From: Prevotella sp. CAG:1185
GTDB lineage: Bacteria > Bacteroidota > Bacteroidia > Bacteroidales > Bacteroidaceae
Direction: 5' to 3'
Length of the DNA: 39,945 nt
Assembly: GCA_000436695.1 (NCBI GenBank)
Contig: HF992528.1
Location: forward strand, 1 to 39,945
Shown here: in pieces, positions 33,295-39,945 of the stretch
Layout of the letters: every line of letters starts with the position of its first letter
Position numbering within the stretch: the first letter of the stretch is position 1
The notes under the pieces: model-generated
Told to the model about the DNA's origin: nothing
Seen by the model: only the letters and a program-made list of their open reading frames with translations
Database searches by the model: none
Program-made: the position numbers and the translations under genes

Positions 33295-35052
33295 ATGAAG
33301 ATATTTAACTGCATAATAATAGTGCTATGCGTGCTTATAACGGCCGGCTGTGTTGCCGAACGTTCGCCTCACAATGAAGTGTTGTCTGCAATAGACAGTG
33401 TGGCCGATATATCCCCGCGCCGAGCCTTGGTAATGCTCGACAGCATAGCTCCGAAGATAAATGCTGCCGACAAGGCAGACCGAAACTATTATGATTTGCT
33501 GCGCATTAAGACTGAAGATAAGCTGTATATATCCCATACAACCGACACGCTGATGCTTCGTCTCCTTGATTATTATGAGAATGAGGGCGACAAACGGCTC
33601 CTGCCTATGGCATATTATTATGCTGGACGTGTGTATAACGACATGAACGATGACACGCGTGCCTTACCATATTTTCAGAAAACGATAGAATTGGCTGACA
33701 CGGCTAGTCCGTTGAGATATAAGGCTTATTCGCAGATGGGATATATCTTTCTTTATCAAGGATTGTATTATAAAGGATTGAAGGCGTTCAGACATTCTTA
33801 TTTGTATAATAAAAAAATAGAGAACAAAAAAAGTCAGGCATATTCATTGTGCGGTATGGCGTATTGTTATCAGCGTGTTAAAAATGAAAGTCAAGCAGCA
33901 GAATGTTTTGAACAGGCCTTGAACTTGTCTAAGGAAGCAAATGACAGTTTGCTTGAAACCGATATCCTTGCTCAAATAGCGAAGCATTATTATAAGCAAA
34001 GTGAATATGGTAAGGCGTTGATGTATGCTAACCGTGCGTTGAGCCGTGTTAACAGGATAAATGCTAGGGCCGTTTTGGTTATTGTTGCGAAGATATATGA
34101 TAAGGTCGGCAGAACAGATGAAGCTGTGGATCTGTATGAAAAGGTTTATGATTTAGATAATGTTTATGCCAAATATGGGGCTTCAAAATGGCTTGGACAC
34201 TATTATTTACGAAAAAATGATTTGATTAGGGCGGTATATTTCTTTGACAAATATGAAACATATTCAGATTCTGTCCAAAATATTATAAAGACAAAAGATG
34301 TTGCAAGAATTGATGCAGTTTATAATTATACAGAAAAGGAGAAAGAAAATATCAGGTTAAAATACGAATTGGCTGAAAATAGGTATATTGTTTATATATT
34401 TGTTTTTATGTGCATTTCGTTGATTTTTGCCTTTTATGCTTTTATATCTCATCTAAAGAAAAAGCGTATGTCTGAGCGGATAAAATATGAGAATGAGACA
34501 AAGTATCTGAAAGAAAAGTATGAGCAAAGCAGTGCTTTTGTTGATGAAAACAAGCGTAAGATAGAAAGTCTGAATGTCCGTCTTGCCAGAGTCGTAGACT
34601 GTAACGAAAGTCTTGCAGCCGAGCTGAAGGCCAGTAGGGAACAGCTTGAGAATCAGAACAGAATAGCCAATATGCAGATTGCAAACAGAGAGTTGTCACA
34701 AAGCAAACTCGCTAATTCTGACATATGTAGAAAGATAAGGGCTGTATTGAACGATAACACCTGCGAGAGGTGTGATAAAAAAATACCTAAAGACTATTGG
34801 CTGATGCTAGATGCCGAAGTCAACAGACATTATGCAGGTTTTAAGGATCGTTTGACAGAATTATGCAAGATAAGCGAATATGAATATCGTCTGTGTCTGT
34901 TGCTGAAAATAGGACTCAGGCCGGCTGATATATCAATACTGACTAACAAAGAACGCAATTCGGTGTCATCAGCGCGTAAACGTTTGTATAAGAAGGCTTT
35001 CGGCAAGGATGCTGAGCCAAAGATGTGGGACGAATTTATACAGTCACTTTAG
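33295..35052 (+). CDS. Lipoprotein-TPR-transmembrane-HTH regulator
   Basis: A 585-residue membrane-bound regulator. It begins with a lipoprotein signal (LITAGC, cysteine 19). Residues 40-345 are TPR-like helical repeats (for example MAYYYAGRVYNDMNDDTRAL and AECFEQALNLSKEANDSLL). One strong transmembrane segment follows (about 364-386), then a coiled coil (about 388-470), a CERC pair (490-493) and a C-terminal helix-turn-helix with LuxR-like spacing (ISEYEYRLCLLLKIGLRPAD, then ISILTNKERNSVSSARKRLY, about 526-565). The topology suggests sensing in the periplasm and DNA binding in the cytoplasm, a one-component system; this is inference. Similar proteins occur beside DUF3244 genes in Bacteroidales, from memory. 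The middle is AT-rich. A decayed copy lies at 28543. Confidence 0.85.
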   Translation: MKIFNCIIIVLCVLITAGCVAERSPHNEVLSAIDSVADISPRRALVMLDSIAPKINAADKADRNYYDLLRIKTEDKLYISHTTDTLMLRLLDYYENEGDKRLLPMAYYYAGRVYNDMNDDTRALPYFQKTIELADTASPLRYKAYSQMGYIFLYQGLYYKGLKAFRHSYLYNKKIENKKSQAYSLCGMAYCYQRVKNESQAAECFEQALNLSKEANDSLLETDILAQIAKHYYKQSEYGKALMYANRALSRVNRINARAVLVIVAKIYDKVGRTDEAVDLYEKVYDLDNVYAKYGASKWLGHYYLRKNDLIRAVYFFDKYETYSDSVQNIIKTKDVARIDAVYNYTEKEKENIRLKYELAENRYIVYIFVFMCISLIFAFYAFISHLKKKRMSERIKYENETKYLKEKYEQSSAFVDENKRKIESLNVRLARVVDCNESLAAELKASREQLENQNRIANMQIANRELSQSKLANSDICRKIRAVLNDNTCERCDKKIPKDYWLMLDAEVNRHYAGFKDRLTELCKISEYEYRLCLLLKIGLRPADISILTNKERNSVSSARKRLYKKAFGKDAEPKMWDEFIQSL

Positions 35053-35063
35053 TATAGAATGAA

Positions 35064-35081
35064 TTGCGAACATTTTACGAA
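35064..35081 (+). promoter_or_regulatory. Tandem TTGCGAA/TTACGAA operator-like repeat, site 2
   Basis: TTGCGAA at 35064-35070 and TTACGAA at 35075-35081, in an 11-bp period, ending 9 bp before the -33 element at 35091. The placement matches site 1 at 29031-29049. It begins 11 bp after the regulator gene stops. Confidence 0.6.
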
Positions 35082-35090
35082 CAAAAAACT

Positions 35091-35121
35091 TTTGTGCGTT
35101 TTATTAAATTAGCTAATTTTT
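35091..35121 (+). promoter_or_regulatory. Promoter of the second barrel gene
   Basis: TTTG at 35091-35094, 19 bp, then TAATTTTT at 35114-35121 (one mismatch to TAnnTTTG). The start would be near 35126, about 30 nt before the ATG at 35157. Confidence 0.55.
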
Positions 35122-35156
35122 CAAACATAGACGATAAAGTTAAGCTGTTTGAACTT

Positions 35157-37304
35157 ATGAAAAAAAATAGTGTGACCCTATTCCTGCTTTGCCAATTATT
35201 GGCTTTTGTCAATACAATGCCTTTAATGGCATAGTCGGATACCATTGTGTGTGATACTATTAACCTTAAAGAAGTAGTGGTGAACGAGAATTTGGTAAAG
35301 CGCGAAGCCGACAAATATATAGTGGATGCAATAAGACTGCGCAAGGGCAAGACCGACCTGCTAGACCTGCTGAGCAACGTGCCCGGTATATTGGTTACGG
35401 ACAACGACATCAGAATACCCGGACGTGACGGCGTAAAGGTGATGTTCAACGGACGCGTGAAAACCATACCTGGCGGTGAGCTGATAAATATATTAAAGTC
35501 GCACAGGGCGTCAAATGTGGCAAAGATAGAGGTGATAACATCGCCCAGCGCAAAGTATGATGCAGGAAGCGACTATGGCATCATAAACATAATAACAGAA
35601 AGAGGCGCCGACTATATTGGCGGCGAAGTAGGCGACAATGTAACATATGCCGACAAGTGGAGCAACGCAGCCCGCATGAACCTTAACTATCAGAGAAAGC
35701 GCGTTACGGCATCGCTCAATGCAAGTTGGAATTACGGCAGCGTTGCATATACTGAAAGCAATGTGAAATATTTCACAGACATGACGCGAAAGAGCCATAC
35801 TGACATGGGCTGGCGAAACAACAACTATAACATTTCCGGCTCGTTGGACTTTATGATCGATTCGCTTTCAACGGTAGGCATTGAGGCTTATTATATTGAT
35901 ACATACAGGAATTATCCAAGCACGACCTTTGAGAAAACATACGACATGGCCGGGGTAATGACAGAGGAGAGCCGCTCGCCGTCGCTTGAACTGCGTGACG
36001 GGCGAAACATGAACCTTAACTTTTATATCGACAGAAACTGGAGCAGCACCAACAAGATATCTTTTATAATGGACCCTTTTAAGTTTGATAACGACCGTGA
36101 CTACAGTTTCAATTCTTACTATTATGAAAACAGCGTGCAGACGGACAGCGTTGACTATCTTAGCAATCAGGTGGGCGCACACCTTAAAGGACTGAGCTTT
36201 GCGCTCGACTACTCAACTCTGTTGCCGTGGAGCATCAAGCTTTATGCAGGAATAAAGACGTCTCTCACAGAGACGAGAAACTCCTCGCTATATGGTTATT
36301 CTACGCTTCCTGTGCAAAACGACGACTTTACATATTCGGAAGACATCTATGCCGGATATCTGTCGCTCAACAAGTCGTTGGGACACTTCGATATGGTGCT
36401 TGGCGGAAGATATGAACTGACACATACAAAGTCGGAAAACGCCAATGGAACATTGGCAACAGACAATTACGGCAGACTTTTTCCAAGTGTGAATGTGATG
36501 TATAAGTCGGGCAACGGCTCTACTTTTGGCATCAGCGCTTTTAGCGGAATAAGACGCCCGGGCATACAGGTGCTAAACCCGTTTACGGCTTATCTGAGTG
36601 CCAACTCAACAGCCCAGGGCAACCCTACAATAAAGCCAAACTACTGGTATGGAGTAAGACTTTCCAACAACATAGTGCTTTGCAGCGGACTTGAACTCGG
36701 TCTAGAACTCAGGGCCGCAAAGGAGTTTGACTGTATAGGACAGGTTACGCAGATGAATGCTGCCGACGGCTCTTCGAACACGCAATGGCAGAATGCTTAC
36801 GACAAGGAAGGCTGCGGAGTGGACCTTAGCCTCTATTTCACAAAGCTGTCGTGGCTGAGGGCTTATGTCTTTGGTGAGTTGTTTTATAGCGAAACCACAG
36901 CCGACAGCCGTTACAGCTTGAGCAGTGAGCATGTCCTCAAGGCTTTTGCCATGGGCAACTTAAGGTTTATTTTCGACAGGCACCGTAATTTTACAGGATA
37001 TGTTACCGCCACTTATTCGGGGAAAGACAAAAATGTGGTTCATACCGTTGATGGAAGATTCTCAATGAGTTGCGGTTTGGCCTATTCGTGTTTTAAAGGA
37101 CGCCTTAATATGAAGCTGGGAGTCAGCAACTTGTTTGCAGGAAATGTTAAGGGCGTAAGTATTTCTAACGACGGAATGAGAATGTATTTCAACAACGACT
37201 ATTCGCCTTTGTCAGTAACCTTGGGATTCTCGTATAGTTTCGGCAAGGAGATACGCAGCAAGAGAAAGACCTATAGCAACAGCGACATAAAGAGCCGATT
37301 CTGA
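35157..37304 (+). pseudogene. TonB-receptor-like barrel gene with an in-frame amber codon
   Basis: The reading frame from the ATG at 35157 gives a signal peptide (MKKNSVTLFLLC, then VNTMPLMA) and then a TAG at codon 26 (35232-35234), followed without frame change by SDTIVCDTINLKEVVV and 680 further residues of plug (VPGILVTDNDIRIPGRD, IEVITSPSAKYDAGSDYGII) and barrel up to the stop at 37304. The stop sits exactly where the GLPGLI gene in this region has CAG (MPLVA-Q-SDT). A GTG at 35247 could restart translation but would leave the barrel without a signal peptide. The gene is otherwise intact (715 codons), so the loss is recent, or the amber is read through, or it is an error. No carboxypeptidase-D domain precedes the plug. 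Confidence 0.85.
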
Positions 37305-37444
37305 TATAATGGACCGTTATTGACCGTAATGCCAGTACCGTAACAAAAGACTCTCTCTGATGGCGTTGATGACAACCGGCTAATGCGGCTGCATCACGGA
37401 ATTCAATAAACCCGAATCTGTTTATTAGGATTCGGTCTGAAAGC

Positions 37445-37500
37445 ATGAATGCACAAAATGGATAAAGCGATGTGCGGTCTAATGGCTGATTTTGGGTAAA
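37445..37500. repeat. Dispersed 56-bp repeat, copy 2
   Basis: Matches 18615-18670 without gaps at about 48 of 56 positions, with the GCACA/TGTGC inner pair kept (37451-37455, 37471-37475). As in copy 1, a strong hairpin lies within about 20 bp to the right. Confidence 0.75.
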
Positions 37501-37552
37501 CATACAGTCCTTTCCAAATGCTTTTATGAGGCATGCGGAAAGGACTGTATGT
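37500..37552. repeat. Perfect 16-bp hairpin
   Basis: Arms at 37500-37515 and 37537-37552 pair perfectly over 16 bp, with an inner ATGC/GCAT pair in the loop. No T tract follows on either strand, so it is not a classical terminator, although it could end transcription from both convergent neighbours. Confidence 0.7.
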
Positions 37553-37690
37553 ATTATGGGCGTAAATAAAGAGCTTATTTGTGTGAAATCTGTAAAAGTC
37601 TATATGGGATGATAACGAATCTTATATAAATGCCGTCTTTATAATGCTGTCCAATATTTTTGTTTGCGGATAAATTTCATTCACATCTTT

Positions 37691-38182
37691 TCAGTTTCGG
37701 ATATTGTTGCGTACCTGTTCTATAACTTTGTCGCTGTTTTCGCAGCTGAAAACATATTTCTTGCCGGAATTTAATACTACGAGAAATGCCTCGGAGAAGT
37801 CGCCTACATATTCGTAGTGTCTGCCTATGTCATTGTTGGTGAACAGACCTATGCTTCCGAACAGACCGCCACTGCCGAACAGGCGCAGTCCGCTTTGATT
37901 GTATGGTCTTATTTCCTTGATGTCTTCGAGTGGTATTTTTATTTTTCCTACAACTTTGTGCATTATGAGCGAAGTGTCGTTAAGCTCTACCGCCTTTGGC
38001 GAAATGAGGTAGACATAGAGAATCGTAAATGCCAGTATGGCGATTACTATGGTATAATAAACAGCATCTTCAGAATGTCCGATTGCCGTATAAAGACATA
38101 GACCTATTGCTCCGATGATTATTACTGCGCACAAAATGGTTATAACTGTAAATGTCTTTTCTATGTTTACTTTGTTTTTCAT
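37691..38182 (-). CDS. Membrane protein with PH-like domain
   Basis: A 163-residue protein with two transmembrane segments near the N-terminus (about 11-32 and 42-60), followed by a small cytoplasmic domain. That domain (VELNDTSLIMHKVVGKIKIP, LEDIKEIRPY, then FLVVLNSGKKYVFSCEN and a final helix) has the strand order of a bacterial PH domain. Such proteins are common and mostly of unknown function. There is no operon partner: convergent with the barrel gene on one side, separated from cdsA by that operon's terminator on the other. Confidence 0.75.
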   Translation of the reverse strand: MKNKVNIEKTFTVITILCAVIIIGAIGLCLYTAIGHSEDAVYYTIVIAILAFTILYVYLISPKAVELNDTSLIMHKVVGKIKIPLEDIKEIRPYNQSGLRLFGSGGLFGSIGLFTNNDIGRHYEYVGDFSEAFLVVLNSGKKYVFSCENSDKVIEQVRNNIRN

Positions 38183-38307
38183 GGCTTGTTATGTTTTGGT
38201 TGTTTGTAGATGTGACTTTTCTTACAGATGTTTTGTATGGAGAGTCTGTAGCATTCTGCATTTTATGTCATGCAGTTGTGAGTATTAATATGTGTTTTTC
38301 AAATTAA

Positions 38308-38354
38308 AAACCGGCGTCATTCTTCCATGTCAGATGAAAGCACGACGCCGGTTT
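38308..38354 (-). terminator. Terminator of the ftsH-cdsA operon
   Basis: Perfect 11-bp arms (AAACCGGCGTC at 38308-38318 and GACGCCGGTTT at 38344-38354) with a T tract on the minus-strand 3' side, 30 bp after cdsA. Confidence 0.85.
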
Positions 38355-38385
38355 ATGTTTATATTGCAACTGATTTGTCAGCTAA

Positions 38386-39249
38386 TCAGAACAGCGTCAG
38401 TGAGTAAAGATATATAACGGCAGCAGGCATGGCCATGAGCGAAGAGTCGAAACGGTCGAGCATTCCGCCGTGACCGGGCAGAATGTTTCCGCTGTCCTTG
38501 ACGCCAAGGGTGCGCTTGAAGAGCGACTCAACAAGGTCGCCCCATGTGCCGAACACAACTACAACAAGGCCAAGACCCATCCACTGCAGTATGGTAAGTC
38601 CGGATTTGTTGCCGTTCTGTGCATCGAGATATCCTATCAGCCATGCCACGAGCAGAACGATGATGGCGCCGCCAATAGAGCCTTCCCAGCTCTTGCCCGG
38701 AGATACGCGCGGAAACAGCTTGTGCTTGCCGAAGAGCGAACCGCTGCAGTAGGCGCCCGTGTCGTTTGCCCAAAGGAATATGAACACGCAGAGCGGTATC
38801 ATGTAGTTGTAGGCAACGTTGCCGTCGGGAGTGGCATTAAACGCGAGCACGTTGATTGTTGCGAAGGGCAGGGCGATATACATCTGTCCGAGCATGGTGT
38901 GCGCCCAGTCGTTAATCGCATTTTCTGTCTTCATATACAGCTCGCTGATGAAGAGATAAACTATTGTAAGCAGATAGGGTATGAACACGGCTCCGCTCTG
39001 AATCATTCCGCTGCAGAAGCCTCCCACGGCAAGGAAAAAGTAAACGCCGGCAACCGTACTGATAAAGCGGTTTACCTGTACTCCCTTGATGTTGTTCACC
39101 AGTCCGCAATATTCCCATATCGTCAGTCCCGTTACGAGAGCGAACAGAAACTCCATGGCGATGGGTCTCATGAAGCATACCACGATGGCTGCCACGAAGA
39201 ACACGCCCGTGATGCTTCTTACAATAAGGTTCTTCATCTTGTCACTCAT
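38386..39249 (-). CDS. cdsA: Phosphatidate cytidylyltransferase
   Basis: Integral inner-membrane enzyme making CDP-diacylglycerol from phosphatidic acid and CTP, the branch point of phospholipid synthesis. The 287-residue protein has about eight hydrophobic segments. The family signature is complete near the C-terminus: SLFKRTLGVKDSGNILPGHG, then GMLDRFD, with the metal-binding aspartates. The PGKSWEGSIGG segment upstream is also typical. It starts 7 bp after ftsH, so the two are co-transcribed, a pairing I recall as usual in Bacteroidales. Confidence 0.97.
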   Translation of the reverse strand: MSDKMKNLIVRSITGVFFVAAIVVCFMRPIAMEFLFALVTGLTIWEYCGLVNNIKGVQVNRFISTVAGVYFFLAVGGFCSGMIQSGAVFIPYLLTIVYLFISELYMKTENAINDWAHTMLGQMYIALPFATINVLAFNATPDGNVAYNYMIPLCVFIFLWANDTGAYCSGSLFGKHKLFPRVSPGKSWEGSIGGAIIVLLVAWLIGYLDAQNGNKSGLTILQWMGLGLVVVVFGTWGDLVESLFKRTLGVKDSGNILPGHGGMLDRFDSSLMAMPAAVIYLYSLTLF

Positions 39250-39256
39250 ATCTCAT

Positions 39257-39945
39257 CTATTTTGTTTCTTGAGTATTCTCTTTTGCTGTATTGCCTTCAT
39301 TGGCAGCGCTGTCGGCAACATCATGCTTATCTGTAGCAGCGGCTTCGGCAGCAGCATTGCTGTTGTCTGCGTTTACGTCGTTGCTTTCAGCGTTGTCAGT
39401 TTCAGCCTGTGGCTTGTTGTCTGCGGCTGTCTGCTTGTTGCCGTTTTCATCCTTCGAGTCTTTTTCCTCTTCTTCCATAATCTCTTCAGAGCGGCTAACC
39501 CACGGACGCTTGCCGAATATTGTCTCAACGTCTTCAGCAAATATCACCTCACGCTCAAGCAGCATCTCAGCCAGTTTGTTGTGGCCTTCCTTATGCTCCG
39601 TAAGAATCTTCTTTGCGCGCTCATATTGCTCGTTGATCATCTTCAGCACCTCGTCGTCCATTATCTTGGCAGTTGTCTCTGAGTAAGGACGCTGGAAGTT
39701 ATACTCGTTGTTGTTATAGTAGCAGATATTGGGCAGCTTGTCGCTCATACCTGCGTAAGCTATCATGCCGTAAGCACTCTTTGTAACGCGCTCAAGGTCG
39801 TTCATCGCTCCTGTTGATATGTGGCCTGTGAACAGCTCTTCGGCAGCACGTCCGCCCAGTGTGGCGCACATCTCGTCGAGCATCTCCTCCTTTGTCGTTA
39901 TCTGTCTTTCCTCAGGCATATACCATGCTGCGCCGAGTGCTCTTC
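39257..39945 (-). CDS. ftsH: ATP-dependent zinc metalloprotease FtsH, 3' part
   Basis: Membrane-anchored AAA+ protease that degrades misfolded membrane proteins and short-lived regulators. Only the C-terminal about 229 residues lie in the window; the frame stays open to the right edge (RALGAAWYMPEERQ). Visible is the second half of the peptidase M41 domain: LGGRAAEELFTGHISTGAMN followed by DLERVTKSAYGM, whose ND aspartate is the third zinc ligand. The AAA domain and HExxH site are outside. The last about 75 residues are an acidic, low-complexity tail rich in E, D, N and A, as in other Bacteroidota FtsH. cdsA follows after 7 bp. Confidence 0.95.
   Translation of the reverse strand, partial: RALGAAWYMPEERQITTKEEMLDEMCATLGGRAAEELFTGHISTGAMNDLERVTKSAYGMIAYAGMSDKLPNICYYNNNEYNFQRPYSETTAKIMDDEVLKMINEQYERAKKILTEHKEGHNKLAEMLLEREVIFAEDVETIFGKRPWVSRSEEIMEEEEKDSKDENGNKQTAADNKPQAETDNAESNDVNADNSNAAAEAAATDKHDVADSAANEGNTAKENTQETK

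Larger units (their letters stand above)
37305..37690. other. Intergenic region with repeat and strong hairpin
   Basis: 386 bp between convergent genes, no gene seen. It contains a small inverted repeat (CCGAATC/GATTCGG, about 37411-37436), the second copy of the 56-bp dispersed repeat (37445-37500) and a perfect hairpin at 37500-37552. Confidence 0.6.

Noticed and set aside
38470..39336. A 288-codon frame opposite cdsA and ftsH
   Set aside because: It spans two well-recognised genes on the other strand and has no start signal.
1..39945. CRISPR array, tRNA, rRNA or transposase genes
   Set aside because: No regularly spaced repeats of CRISPR size, no tRNA-like cloverleaf and no transposase motif were recognised; a tRNA scan by program would be needed to be certain.

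Overview
The window comes from a Bacteroidota genome, most likely Prevotella or a close relative (order Bacteroidales). The reasons are: a SusC/SusD pair, a GLPGLI-family protein, a DUF3244-like protein, a DUF5683 protein and a carboxynorspermidine dehydrogenase; several promoters that read as the Bacteroidota type (-33 TTTG, about 20 bp, -7 TAnnTTTG) rather than the E. coli type; starts without clear Shine-Dalgarno sequences; and a secreted protein ending in the YNLAGQRV...KG...NGKK tail common in Prevotella. All calls come from reading the sequence; no database search was run.

Layout. 1-7.2 kb: housekeeping genes on the + strand (kup potassium transporter, a conserved unknown, carboxynorspermidine dehydrogenase, recA, an SprT-like metallopeptidase), with short-period repeats in the gaps. 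7.3-11.1 kb: a tiny XRE regulator and alaS (- strand), then a MerR-like regulator (+). 11.4-19.8 kb: a - strand glycan-uptake locus (susC, susD, a small lipoprotein, a secreted protein) and, as a separate upstream unit, a CE8 pectin methylesterase. 19.9-26.0 kb: a compact - strand operon parA-parB-DUF5683-mltD-relA/spoT, divergent from surE-lpxB (26.2-28.2 kb).

28.5-37.3 kb is the accessory part and the most interesting. It holds a decayed copy of a TPR/transmembrane/HTH regulator; a four-gene operon (DUF3244-like secreted protein, GLPGLI protein, TonB-type outer-membrane barrel, 67-residue secreted peptide) closed by a terminator; an intact 585-residue lipoprotein/TPR/transmembrane/HTH regulator; and a second outer-membrane barrel interrupted by one amber codon at its signal-peptide cleavage site. 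Both target promoters, the one after the broken regulator and the one after the intact regulator, carry a tandem TTGCGAA repeat 8-9 bp upstream of the -33 element. This suggests a membrane-spanning one-component regulator that controls outer-membrane barrel genes in duplicated modules, one or both now decaying.

37.3-39.9 kb: a gap with a dispersed 56-bp repeat and a strong hairpin, a small PH-domain membrane protein, cdsA, and the 3' part of ftsH running off the right edge. No rRNA, tRNA, CRISPR array, transposase or prophage gene was recognised.
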